The notes: generated from the sequence alone by a model not told the origin. DNA of 49,586 nucleotides from an uncultured Clostridium sp. (GCA_947569365.1 CANOSM010000014.1:1-49586); one strand, 5' to 3'. Positions 16,272 through 25,349 are shown, numbered from the stretch's first letter. Translations and numbers: made by a program.

Positions 16272-17142
16272 GTTTCTCACTCCTTTTCGAATTATATGAT
16301 GTACATATGTAAGTTTCATATTTATCTTTTAGTTTTCTATATGCTTTTCTTGCCATTTGCTTATCTTTAAAAATACCGTATATACATGAGCCTGAACCAG
16401 TCATTAGACTTCCAATTGCATTATTTTTTAAGAATTCTCTTTTTAAATCTTGAATTGTATTACTATCTAATTGCACTTCTTCAAATGTATTATATAAATT
16501 ATTCGCAATCAATTCTACATTGTTCTGTTGTAATCCTTTAATTACTACATTTGATGAATCTGATTTATTTCTTTTATTTATCTTGTCTATTAAATCATAC
16601 ATTTCTTTTGTGTTACATGATATTTCAGGTTTCACAATAACTATATAATACTTAAAATTAGTATTTATAATTGTTATTTCATCCCCTATTCCTTCAGCTA
16701 ATACTGATTTATTATAAAAGCATGGCACAACATCTGCTCCTAAGCTTTTCCCAATCGTTTCTATTTCACTTTTAGATAATTGTAAATTAAATAATTTATT
16801 TACTCCTAAAATAAAACTTGCACAGTCTGTACTCCCTCCTCCAAGTCCTGCTTGCATTGGTATTTTCTTATTTAATATTACCTTAATTCCCGAAATATTA
16901 TCATACTTTTCTTTTAGTTTTATATATGCTTTATAGATAATATTTTCTTTATTGTTTAAACTTTCTATATTAGTTTCTAGCTCAAATTTATTAGTATTAG
17001 TTCTCTCTACATACATTTCATCATATAAATTAATTTTTTGAAATACTGACTTTATATTATGGTAATTATCTTCTCTTTTATTTAATATCTCTAAACTTAG
17101 ATTAATTTTTGCTCTTGCTTTTAAATATATTTTATTCATCAA
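16264..17142 (-). CDS. ispE: 4-diphosphocytidyl-2-C-methyl-D-erythritol kinase
   Basis: GHMP-family kinase phosphorylating CDP-ME in the MEP pathway. At 292 aa it has the N-terminal KARAKINLSLEI strand, the ATP loop PMQAGLGGGSTDCASF at about 95-110 and the C-terminal motif SLMTGSGSCIYGIF (about 245-258), all in normal order. It lies 23 nt after ispF and overlaps ispD by 8 nt, so the three MEP genes are one transcript, unlike the scattered arrangement in many Firmicutes. Confidence 0.95.
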   Translation of the reverse strand: MMNKIYLKARAKINLSLEILNKREDNYHNIKSVFQKINLYDEMYVERTNTNKFELETNIESLNNKENIIYKAYIKLKEKYDNISGIKVILNKKIPMQAGLGGGSTDCASFILGVNKLFNLQLSKSEIETIGKSLGADVVPCFYNKSVLAEGIGDEITIINTNFKYYIVIVKPEISCNTKEMYDLIDKINKRNKSDSSNVVIKGLQQNNVELIANNLYNTFEEVQLDSNTIQDLKREFLKNNAIGSLMTGSGSCIYGIFKDKQMARKAYRKLKDKYETYICTSYNSKRSEKLD

Positions 17143-17165
17143 TTCTCACACCTTTTCTATAGCAA

Positions 17166-17633
17166 TTATCCGACTGTAACACACGCAAAAACATTAATAC
17201 CATTGCCTTTTCCAAACTCTGTTAACTCTTCACCTGATGTTGCTGTGATACCAACACAATTTTCGTTTATATTTAATATTCTTGCTATATTTTTTCTCAT
17301 CTCTTCAATTTTTGGATTTATTTTAGGAACTTTGCATTCTATTGATATAGAAATATGACTTATTGGTTCATTTAAATATTTAAGAGCTTCTTTTAAATAT
17401 TCTTTACTATCTTTTATTCCTCTCTTATTACACATATCATCTGCTATTTTCCCTAATATATTTTTACATGTAACTCCTGAAATTGCATTAGTAATAGCAT
17501 GTAAGATAACATCTCCATCACTATTAGCTAGCAAAGAAAACGCTTCTTCAAACTCAACCCCTGCTAATATTAATTTTTTCTCTTTATTATTATAATCTAT
17601 TTTATGACTATCTTGACCAATACCGACTTTCAT
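17166..17633 (-). CDS. ispF: 2-C-methyl-D-erythritol 2,4-cyclodiphosphate synthase
   Basis: Fifth MEP step: ring closure of CDP-ME 2-phosphate with release of CMP. Start at ATG 17633 with GGAGGGG upstream, giving 155 aa as usual for the family; the in-frame TTG at 17645 lies before the ribosome site. Zinc ligands are Asp and His of GQDSHKI (Asp 8, His 10) and His of DVILHAI. NSDGDV and the C-terminal TSGEELTEFGKG motif, with its substrate-binding residues, are intact. First gene of the ispFED operon. Confidence 0.95.
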   Translation of the reverse strand: MKVGIGQDSHKIDYNNKEKKLILAGVEFEEAFSLLANSDGDVILHAITNAISGVTCKNILGKIADDMCNKRGIKDSKEYLKEALKYLNEPISHISISIECKVPKINPKIEEMRKNIARILNINENCVGITATSGEELTEFGKGNGINVFACVTVG

Positions 17634-17766
17634 ATTCCCCTCCAATTATATATACTAATTATTAGATATTGTAATTGTAACAATTACAAAAGTCAATGAA
17701 AAATATTAATAACATCATTAATGATATTTATATAACTATATTTTTTATCATGTAAAAATCTTTAAC

Positions 17767-17803
17767 CCAAAAAAGAAGATACCTTTTAAATAGGTACCTT
17801 CTT
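17767..17803 (-). terminator. Terminator of the pilus operon
   Basis: Twelve-base-pair stem (17773-17784 with 17792-17803, one wobble pair) followed on the - strand by a T run; it starts 7 nt after the sortase stop codon. Confidence 0.85.
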
Positions 17804-17809
17804 ACTTAA

Positions 17810-18625
17810 TTATTTTTCTTTTGTTTTTTCTACTTTTTTATCATTTGTATTTTTATTTGTTTTATCATTTGTATCTTCATTTTTTTCATCTTCAGTTTGT
17901 TTATCTATAATCTTAGTAAAGATAATAAACCTACCATTAGTAGTATCTCTAGAACATGTTGATAGTGCTATTATTCTACTGTTTTCATCTAATTCAACAT
18001 CTCTATAATATTTAGAATTTTTTCTTATATATTCGATAAAATTAAGTCTATCATTTTTAGTTTTTTTCAATGTATATATATTTGAATTATATGATGATAC
18101 TTGTGCACAAGCAAATATTTCTAAATCATATGTGCCATCTTTTAAATATAGTTTTCCTGTTTTATTTTTATCAAAGAAAGATTTATTTTTATACTCATCT
18201 AAATCACCAAACATTAAACTTCTATTCATATGATGTCCATATATTATATTATAAAAATCTGAGAAGTTCTTTTTATTTCTATAATCTAGAAATATAGCTC
18301 CTGATGAAGAATATTCTCCATGATAATCTTTTTTCAAATATTCCATATTATCTTTTCCTTGAACTATAGGATAATCAATACTTGTATTATCTATTTGTAT
18401 CCAAGCAAATATATCTCCATTAAATTTTTTTAACTGTTTTATACATTCACGATTATTTTTTCCATTAGGTTTTAATCTAATTATTGATTCATCTATTTTC
18501 GCATTATCATATACTTCATATATATCTATAATACCATATATTCCATACAATAATATAGCAACTAAAACTAATAGAATAGAATGATCAACTAATTTATTTA
18601 ATAACTTTACTATCTTTCTTAACAT
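17810..18625 (-). CDS. srtB: Class B sortase, pilin polymerase of the pilus operon
   Basis: A 271-aa transpeptidase with one N-terminal membrane segment (about 15-35) and a class B sortase domain (about 60-240). Catalytic residues are His 131 (YGHHMN), Cys 224 (LSTC) and Arg 232 (TNGRF). A Lys/Asp/Asn-rich tail (about 241-271) is unusual. Class B sortases either anchor heme proteins or, as SrtC2 of group A streptococcal FCT-3 loci, polymerise pilins. The neighbours, a pilin 11 nt upstream and a SipA-like protein, support the pilus role. Last gene of the operon. Confidence 0.9.
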   Translation of the reverse strand: MLRKIVKLLNKLVDHSILLVLVAILLYGIYGIIDIYEVYDNAKIDESIIRLKPNGKNNRECIKQLKKFNGDIFAWIQIDNTSIDYPIVQGKDNMEYLKKDYHGEYSSSGAIFLDYRNKKNFSDFYNIIYGHHMNRSLMFGDLDEYKNKSFFDKNKTGKLYLKDGTYDLEIFACAQVSSYNSNIYTLKKTKNDRLNFIEYIRKNSKYYRDVELDENSRIIALSTCSRDTTNGRFIIFTKIIDKQTEDEKNEDTNDKTNKNTNDKKVEKTKEK

Positions 18626-18636
18626 CTTTTAATATA

Positions 18637-19770
18637 TTATTCTTTCTCTGCTCTATTTGAAGTAGCTTTTGAGTATAATATTATTCCAATGATTGCAATT
18701 GCTACAACTGTAATGTATGGTAATACATTCATTACAAGACCAGTATTAATAACATTTTCTCTATTGTTTATGAATTTAATTTCATTATTTTCTTCTTCAA
18801 CAGTTACAGTTCCTGTTTCAGTAGCATTTGTTTTGTCTGCAATTGATGGATTTAAGAAATCTACAGTAGTTTTATATGCAGCATCTTTTGATTGTACTAT
18901 AGAATATGTTGATGTTATCTCTAATTCTTTAACTACTACTCTTTGACCATGTTTTAATGTTATTGTTGCTTCTCCACCTGTAATTGTTCCTTCTGAACCA
19001 CTTATATCAACCCATGAACCATCAGCTTGTTTTTCTTGTTTTACAAAATTATATTCTGTAGTTGCATCACTTAATTTAATTGTATAAGTGAAATCTTTTG
19101 TTGTATCCCCTTTTGAACCTGTAACTTCATTTTCAAAATAGATATCTGTTTTTGCACTTATATCACTACCATATTCTCCACCATCGATGTTAATATTACC
19201 ATCTGCACCTATTTTTTCGTCATCGCTATTTAAAAGAACATAGTTTGTTGTTAATGAGTCATACTTTCCATCACCGTTTTTATCAGCTTTAAAAACATCT
19301 ACTTGTAGTTTAAATTTGTTTCCTGTTGCTTTCTTTTCTGCATCAGATTCGTACTTTTCATACTCAGTTACTTCGTATGTATAAGTACCTACCTCTGTAA
19401 ATATTGTTTTAGATGTTAACGCTTGAATTTTATTATACTTGTATGCATCTTTTACGTTATCACCTGTTGCATCTTCCCATTTATCTTTACTTGTAGAAAC
19501 ATCTGGAATACTTGGCATATTTGCTACAGTATTTTTAATATTTCCTCCTACTGGGTTTCCAGTTACGTCTATTCCTTCAAAAGAATATTCATAACCAGGT
19601 ACATACTTATCTAACATAGAGTTTGTATGGATTACCTTATTAAAACTAAATGATACATCTCCTGTTGATTCTAATCCCTCCACATTAGCAGCGTTTACTG
19701 TTTGTCCTAAAAGAACTAACATACCTAAAGCTACGGCTTGAATTCCTGCAATAATCTTTTTGCTATTCAT
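18637..19770 (-). CDS. Major pilin, Spy0128/T-antigen-like
   Basis: A 377-aa secreted wall protein. The start is ATG 19770 (AAAGGAG upstream), not the in-frame ATG at 19791, and gives a clean signal peptide (cleavage near VNAANV). Two beta-sandwich domains follow: about 30-205, with YEVTEYEKYES as a candidate isopeptide strand, and about 210-335, with VVVKELEI. The C-terminus has the sorting layout motif, hydrophobic segment (about 352-367), charged tail, but the motif reads INTG (about 341-344) instead of (L/V)PxTG. Dependence on the adjacent class B sortase is inferred. Its second domain resembles the last domain of the adhesin. A shaft-forming role follows from position and abundance-type domain layout. 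Confidence 0.85.
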   Translation of the reverse strand: MNSKKIIAGIQAVALGMLVLLGQTVNAANVEGLESTGDVSFSFNKVIHTNSMLDKYVPGYEYSFEGIDVTGNPVGGNIKNTVANMPSIPDVSTSKDKWEDATGDNVKDAYKYNKIQALTSKTIFTEVGTYTYEVTEYEKYESDAEKKATGNKFKLQVDVFKADKNGDGKYDSLTTNYVLLNSDDEKIGADGNINIDGGEYGSDISAKTDIYFENEVTGSKGDTTKDFTYTIKLSDATTEYNFVKQEKQADGSWVDISGSEGTITGGEATITLKHGQRVVVKELEITSTYSIVQSKDAAYKTTVDFLNPSIADKTNATETGTVTVEEENNEIKFINNRENVINTGLVMNVLPYITVVAIAIIGIILYSKATSNRAEKE

Positions 19771-19783
19771 ATTTTTCTCCTTT

Positions 19784-20329
19784 CTAAACATTTTTATTTC
19801 TAAATATATAAATAATTTTACCTATTATCTCACTACTTGTAACTGCACCAAAATCTCTACTATCTTTTGCACTATCTCTCATGTCGCCTAACACAAAGTA
19901 TTCATTTTCCTTTAGTGTTATAGGTAGTATAGAATTTTTACTTTTGTATGTTTCAAAAAATATACCTTCTTCTTGTATTATTTCACCATTGATTAAAACT
20001 TGTCCCTCATCATTAATATCAATTCTATCTCCTGGAGTAGCAATAATTCTTGATATATATTTCTTGTCTTCTTTTTTAAAGCTTATAACATCTCCTATTC
20101 CATAAGTCTTATCAAATTTATATATTAAAGATAAGTCTCCATCTTTTATACTTGGATCCATTGCATTTCCAGTATTTTTTTGAAACACACATACATATTC
20201 AGTTAAAACAAATAATATTATAATGATAAAAATTATTTTCTTAATTAATTGATATAAATCTTGTCTGAAATATATCTTGTTTAGTCTTTCTGTAATTATT
20301 TCTCCTGTCATTTTTCTTCTTTTATTCAT
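19784..20329 (-). CDS. sipA: SipA-like signal peptidase homologue, catalytic dyad lost
   Basis: A 181-aa protein with one membrane segment (about 30-45) and the type I signal peptidase fold: box B NAMDPSI (55-61), box D YISRIIATPGD (91-101) and box E GDMRDSAKDSRDFG (148-161). The Ser normally preceding Met in box B is Ala 56 and the Lys of box D is Ser 93, so both dyad residues are gone. SipA of streptococcal FCT-3 pilus loci likewise lacks the dyad and is needed for pilus assembly, not signal cleavage. The gene order here is the same, so a pilin chaperone role is the best inference. AAAAGGA precedes the ATG; the stop overlaps the upstream sequence of the pilin gene, not its coding start. Confidence 0.9.
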   Translation of the reverse strand: MNKRRKMTGEIITERLNKIYFRQDLYQLIKKIIFIIIILFVLTEYVCVFQKNTGNAMDPSIKDGDLSLIYKFDKTYGIGDVISFKKEDKKYISRIIATPGDRIDINDEGQVLINGEIIQEEGIFFETYKSKNSILPITLKENEYFVLGDMRDSAKDSRDFGAVTSSEIIGKIIYIFRNKNV

Positions 20330-20342
20330 TTAAAAAATCCTT

Positions 20343-20501
20343 TTATTTTTCTTGTTCTATTATAATACGATCTACCTCTTTTTGATATAGTTCATCTAAT
20401 TTCTTTATTTTTTTCCAAACATCTACTTCGTCAAGACCACCAAATGTCTTTTTTTTGAATTTCAATTTATTCAAATAGTCTTCTATTTCCTTACTTTTCA
20501 A
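20343..20501 (-). CDS. 52-aa DivIVA-motif microprotein in the pilus operon
   Basis: Not in an ordinary-length ORF list. The start is TTG 20501 with AGGAGG 7 nt upstream, overlapping the end of the adhesin gene by 11 nt in another frame; it ends 13 nt before sipA. The protein is highly charged and helical, with no membrane segment, and has the motif KKKTFGGLDEVDVWKKI, which resembles the membrane-curvature/coiled-coil start of DivIVA/GpsB proteins (F..GY...EVD.F). The coupled position, good ribosome site and coherent codons argue that it is real. It may link the cytoplasmic tail of the adhesin or the SipA/sortase assembly to the membrane; this is inference. Confidence 0.7.
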   Translation of the reverse strand: MKSKEIEDYLNKLKFKKKTFGGLDEVDVWKKIKKLDELYQKEVDRIIIEQEK

Positions 20502-23500
20502 AATGTTTTCCTCCTCTTATATGATGTTTTCCTGTAGATTTAAGAAGGCTACCAAAACATATTTTATTTGAATAACGTCTTTGGCTATCTTCAAATGTTC
20601 TTCCTTTATTTAATAACTTTTTACTTTCACTTTCTGTCATTATTTTTGCATATCTAGCTAATGACGTATTTCTAACTCCAGATTTATTTCTTGATATTAC
20701 AAAATAGTATGTGGCTATTATTAATACCATTATTGCCAGTACATTTAATTGATTATAATTTGTATCAATACCAACTAATGGATTATTATCCAATGTATTA
20801 ATAAATTCAATATTTCTACTTTCTTCGCCTACTGTACCTTTATAAGATAATTTATTTTCACTATTTATTGTTGTATTATAATTTGTTTTAGTTTGTGTAA
20901 TTCCATATTGTGTTCCTAATTTCATGTTAACAACTATCTTTTCATTGTCTCTCAATTTAAAGTTTGATACACTTCCTAATACTAATTCTGTTGTATTTCC
21001 TTCTGCATCAGTTTTTACGGCTGCATATTCTTTATCATTATTTAAATTAAATTCATATTCAAATTCTTTTGTTGTATCTGCTTTATTTCCTGATACATTA
21101 TTAGTTATTGTTATATCACTACCTTTACGATTATTATAAAAAGTTAAAATATATGTTTCTTCTTTTTCAAAAGAGAATCTGAATGAGAAATCATTACTAG
21201 GGCTTGTATTTTCTTGTGTAGTTCCAGATATTCTCATATAACTTCTTTCTGTATCTAGTTCAAATCCTCTAGGAATACTTTCTTTTGGTTCTTTAACTAT
21301 ATATGTTCGTCCATCTGTTACATCTACTGAAACGCTTCCTTTTATCTCTCCTTTTGGTATAGTTATATGATAATCACTATGTGCTGATGAAGATGAATCT
21401 TGTACTGTAAAATGAAATGTTGTATTCTCCTCAGCTGGTTCATCTAATATTTTTACTATTTCAACTTGTTTTGCAATATTTTCTATATGCAATTGTTCTG
21501 AAGTAGCATTTGGATCTATAGTATTAATTTTAGGACTTACTTTATATTCATATCCATAAGTTTCAGCTTCTATATCTCTAAACCATCTATATATATATTC
21601 TTGTTTTACATAATAAATTAATTTGTGTCCTTGGTTATCTTCAGCTGGTAAGTTTTGTGATTTTGACCATCCACCTAATAATGATAAATATATCTTTTTC
21701 ACATCATACTCTGGAACCTCAACATATTTTCCATCCTCTGCCATATAATATGCACCTAGGTCAATATGAACTGGCCAATGTAACCATGAAGAACCAACTG
21801 ACCACGTTTTAGTTATCTTTACACTTTTTCTCGTTGTGGCAGCATATCCTACTGGATTATTCACTACATCTAAAGCTTCCTCATCTTGTTCATCATATGA
21901 TAACTTAATATTAGTAAATTTATCAGACTCTGTTGTTAACTTTGCATCATCATATGGCTTATCTACTCTTACTTCATAATACACTTCTGGAGTAGTAACA
22001 ACACCTTCTTTTGTTTCTCTGTCTAAAGTATAATCTAAGTTAGCAAAACGATAATTTCCTAATGAATCTGTTTTTTCAGAATCTACATTTTCATACTTAT
22101 ATTTCTTTATTGATGGATCATACATTTTTCTATATAAATTAACTCTTACATCTTCTAGTCCATAATCTCCTTCAGATATATCCATTATTCCTTCTTGTGG
22201 ATCATTATCATAAAATACCTTTCCTGATATGGTTCCTTTTGGAGTATCTACTATTGGTTCTACTGCTTTATCTGTTTTCTTATTAGTAATATCATATCCT
22301 AAAATTGTTTTTTCATACCCATCTATTTCAATTTCATCAATTGAATATATTATTTCATGAATACTTTCAAATTTATCAAGGCTATCAAATTTGTATAACC
22401 ATTCTCCATTTGAATCTTCTTTAACAGTTTTTCTAGTAACTTCAGAGATTTTTCCATCTACCTCTTTATTTAGTATTACTGTTATACTTTCTGGTCTTAT
22501 TTCATCTTTATTATTATCATCATCCCAAATTATTGTTCCTGATATTTCAGTTTTAGTTGGGTCTGATACATTATGTATATTTTCTATATTATAATCTGTT
22601 ATTACTTTAGTATATCCTGTAATTTCTTCTTCGTCTATAGAATATTTTAGCTCTTTTTCTCCATCATATCTTGTCAAATTATTAAATGTATATTTCCATT
22701 CATCTTTTTCATTTGCTGATATAACTTTTTTCTCTACTTCCTCTACTGTTCCGTCTTCAAGTATTTTATTTAATATTACTGTTATATTTTCTGGTCTTAT
22801 TTTATCTTCATTATTTTTATCATTCCATGTAATTCCACCATTTATACTAATTTTATTTTCATCTTCTGCATCTACTTTATAACCATATCCTACTACTTTT
22901 GTATCTTCTACGCTAGTATTTTGAACAATTTCATTTTTTAATGCTGTTTGGTCTACTTTAACATTTGATTCTTCTATTGAATAGTTTACTTTTAAATTGT
23001 TTTCATATTTTTGTAAACTTTTAAATTCATAATTATATTTACCACTTTTATTTACTTTTACAATTTTTTCGTCTACTTTTACTGGTACACCATTTCCTAC
23101 TTGTTTTTTTAAAGTTATTTTTACGTTATTAGATTTTGCTTTTTTCTTATTATTTGTTTTATTACTTCCTTTTATCGTTATCTTATTTTCGTTATCTTCT
23201 TTAATCTCTTCTCCTGATAATGAAAATGCTTTTACTTTAGTCTCTGACTTTTTATTATCTGATTGTCTTTTTATATATGTCCACATATCAATAATTGATT
23301 CATTTCCCAAGCTTCCGTCAAATTTCATTCCAGGCTCTTCTTTAGTATTTTCACCTGTTATACTTTTATCTTTAAGATATTTAATAGCTTCTTCTTTACT
23401 AGATTTTACTTTTTTGTTACTTCCTGATAATAAATCTGGATTGTTGTTATTATAATAAATCGTATTTCTTTCTTTTTCTGATATTTTAACATTTTTTCTA

Positions 23501-25068
23501 CTGTAAGAATTAACTTTGGAAATCATTTCAACTTGTATACCTTTTTTATTTTCCTCAGTATCTAACATTATAAAGTGATATTCACCTGATTTAGGTGTTA
23601 TTGATATTCCTAATGAACTATCTTTTCCTCCATAATTTCCTTTTGGTAAATAATGTCCATTTCCATCTTTTCCATCCCAAAATGCTTTATTTTCCCCTGC
23701 TACACATGCGTTTCTTATATAAACTGTTCCATCTATATATATTGGTGTGTATTTATTTGGATTTTTTGAATATTCACTATCATATAATGAAACTTCGTTT
23801 CCAAGAGAATCTTTATATAATTTTCTTGATAATCTATCTACAGCTTGTACTCTTTCGTATACTTTCTTACCGTTTTTATCTAATATATTTTTTCCTTTTT
23901 CATCTTTTTTAGCTGATTTCAATTCTGAAAAATCTAATTTAAGTTCATATGAACTAGCATTAGTTACTGTAAAGATAAAGTTTCCTCCCTGTCCTACTCT
24001 ACCTTCATTGTCTTTACTATTTATTCCAACAAATTTTATATCTTTAATAGCTTCTGGTTCATATGGATCAGCTTTTATATAATGTGGTAAGTCATCTGAA
24101 GGTGTTTCAAAGAATATTTTACAAGTCTTATCATAATCTGTATCTTCTGCTCCTGGTTTATGATATTGAACCTCTATTTCTTTTCCATCCTTTGTATAAT
24201 ATGGTTTAGTACAATTATCATTTTTTGCATATACAGATTGATATAATTGAGTATTATTTGAAGTATCTATAAGTCCTCTATTATTAGCAAATATAAAGAA
24301 TCCTGATTCACTTATTCCACTATAGTTTACCTTATAGCAATATCCATCATTTGTTACTACATATATTTTAGAAGTCATATCTTCTGATTTATTATTTCCT
24401 GTTGTAAGAGATAAATAATCAGCCCATACTCTACCAGTTTTTTCTTCATAGAAATCTCTAATTTTTTCTACTATAGTAATATCAAGTGATGATATTTGAC
24501 TAGATTTATCATTATAGATATCGTCCATTTCTTTTAATAAATTAGAAGTAAAGTTTTTATTATTTATTCCTGTTTTAGAATAGAAAGTAAATTCATATGT
24601 ACCTTCTGGATATTTCTTTCCATCTACTTGAATAGATAATGGTGTATAACCTTTTGTATTACCATCATAATTTGGACCACTTAATTCTTTTTCCTTACTA
24701 TCTATAACTCCTCTATCTTTAGTTATATTAAAGTTTCTTGTTTTTCCATCTGGAGATTTGACTTTTATTTCATATCCATTATTAAGTTTTGTTCCTATTG
24801 TTGAACTTCCAAAATAAGCTGTTTCTCCTTTTCTAATATATGCATATAATTTCTGTGCTTTTTTAGTATCTTCTGATTTCTTTTTATCATTACTATTATC
24901 TTGGAAGAATACTCTATTGCCTTCATTATATGTCCATTTTCCATTTCTTTTTGTTGCTATAAGACTTCTTGTTCCAGCTGCTAATACCTCACTACTTATT
25001 GAAGCTAACATTATTAGAACAATCATCCATATTAAAACAACCTTACTAAACCTCTTTACTCTTTTCAT
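20491..25068 (-). CDS. Large pilus-tip adhesin with Cna_B-type repeats
   Basis: A 1,525-aa secreted protein, first gene of the pilus operon. Signal peptide 1-30. Residues 60-520 form N-terminal domains, including GYCYK (Cys 244) as a possible but unproven thioester Cys and a FlgD-like strand set near 465-500. Cna_B-type repeats occupy about 645-925; two share a TWND/IWDD...IRPE(N/S)ITVILNK core (744-768, 847-868). An SdrD_B-like domain lies at about 945-1040, further beta domains at 1080-1310, and a pilin-like domain at 1315-1425. A membrane segment (1441-1458) follows without any LPxTG-like motif, and then a 67-residue, basic cytoplasmic tail, far longer than in sorted proteins. It therefore may be membrane-anchored rather than sortase-linked. 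Confidence 0.88.
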   Translation of the reverse strand: MKRVKRFSKVVLIWMIVLIMLASISSEVLAAGTRSLIATKRNGKWTYNEGNRVFFQDNSNDKKKSEDTKKAQKLYAYIRKGETAYFGSSTIGTKLNNGYEIKVKSPDGKTRNFNITKDRGVIDSKEKELSGPNYDGNTKGYTPLSIQVDGKKYPEGTYEFTFYSKTGINNKNFTSNLLKEMDDIYNDKSSQISSLDITIVEKIRDFYEEKTGRVWADYLSLTTGNNKSEDMTSKIYVVTNDGYCYKVNYSGISESGFFIFANNRGLIDTSNNTQLYQSVYAKNDNCTKPYYTKDGKEIEVQYHKPGAEDTDYDKTCKIFFETPSDDLPHYIKADPYEPEAIKDIKFVGINSKDNEGRVGQGGNFIFTVTNASSYELKLDFSELKSAKKDEKGKNILDKNGKKVYERVQAVDRLSRKLYKDSLGNEVSLYDSEYSKNPNKYTPIYIDGTVYIRNACVAGENKAFWDGKDGNGHYLPKGNYGGKDSSLGISITPKSGEYHFIMLDTEENKKGIQVEMISKVNSYSRKNVKISEKERNTIYYNNNNPDLLSGSNKKVKSSKEEAIKYLKDKSITGENTKEEPGMKFDGSLGNESIIDMWTYIKRQSDNKKSETKVKAFSLSGEEIKEDNENKITIKGSNKTNNKKKAKSNNVKITLKKQVGNGVPVKVDEKIVKVNKSGKYNYEFKSLQKYENNLKVNYSIEESNVKVDQTALKNEIVQNTSVEDTKVVGYGYKVDAEDENKISINGGITWNDKNNEDKIRPENITVILNKILEDGTVEEVEKKVISANEKDEWKYTFNNLTRYDGEKELKYSIDEEEITGYTKVITDYNIENIHNVSDPTKTEISGTIIWDDDNNKDEIRPESITVILNKEVDGKISEVTRKTVKEDSNGEWLYKFDSLDKFESIHEIIYSIDEIEIDGYEKTILGYDITNKKTDKAVEPIVDTPKGTISGKVFYDNDPQEGIMDISEGDYGLEDVRVNLYRKMYDPSIKKYKYENVDSEKTDSLGNYRFANLDYTLDRETKEGVVTTPEVYYEVRVDKPYDDAKLTTESDKFTNIKLSYDEQDEEALDVVNNPVGYAATTRKSVKITKTWSVGSSWLHWPVHIDLGAYYMAEDGKYVEVPEYDVKKIYLSLLGGWSKSQNLPAEDNQGHKLIYYVKQEYIYRWFRDIEAETYGYEYKVSPKINTIDPNATSEQLHIENIAKQVEIVKILDEPAEENTTFHFTVQDSSSSAHSDYHITIPKGEIKGSVSVDVTDGRTYIVKEPKESIPRGFELDTERSYMRISGTTQENTSPSNDFSFRFSFEKEETYILTFYNNRKGSDITITNNVSGNKADTTKEFEYEFNLNNDKEYAAVKTDAEGNTTELVLGSVSNFKLRDNEKIVVNMKLGTQYGITQTKTNYNTTINSENKLSYKGTVGEESRNIEFINTLDNNPLVGIDTNYNQLNVLAIMVLIIATYYFVISRNKSGVRNTSLARYAKIMTESESKKLLNKGRTFEDSQRRYSNKICFGSLLKSTGKHHIRGGKHFEK

Positions 25069-25107
25069 ATGACCTTTGCCCCTTTATTTTTAATCTTATT
25101 ATTTTTA

Positions 25108-25135
25108 ATTATAAGATTTTTGCTCATCATGTAAA
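25108..25135 (-). promoter_or_regulatory. Promoter of the pilus operon
   Basis: On the - strand TTTACA (25135-25130), a 16-nt spacer and TATAAT (25113-25108), giving a leader of about 35 nt before the adhesin ATG. No invertible repeats flank it. Confidence 0.6.
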
Positions 25136-25308
25136 TAGGTTTATTTTCCAAAGTCTTTTTGGCAATTAAAAGTCCATTTATTTCCCTAGTTTACGAGTTT
25201 TTTTATATGGTTTTTTTACATTTCTGTATCATTTTTCTTACATTTTCTTCAAATTTATAATAATTATAGTAAATATTTTTATGTATCCATTAGTTTCCGT
25301 ATATTTTG

Positions 25309-25340
25309 CAAAAAATAAAGTAGCTATTAGCTACTTTATT
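25309..25340 (-). terminator. prfA terminator
   Basis: Perfect 12-bp stem (25314-25325 with 25329-25340) followed on the - strand by TTTTT, 10 nt after the prfA stop. Confidence 0.9.
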
Positions 25341-25349
25341 AAAATATTT

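Noticed and set aside
16264..16319. Longer ispD start within ispE (ATG 16319)
   Set aside because: No ribosome site there and the added residues do not belong to IspD; TTG 16271 has GGAG at proper distance and gives the family length.
20491..25068. Intramolecular thioester domain in the adhesin (GYCYK at 242-246)
   Set aside because: A Cys in the right kind of motif is present, but the matching Gln motif is not convincing: TQLYQSVY lies only about 30 residues further. Not called as a feature.
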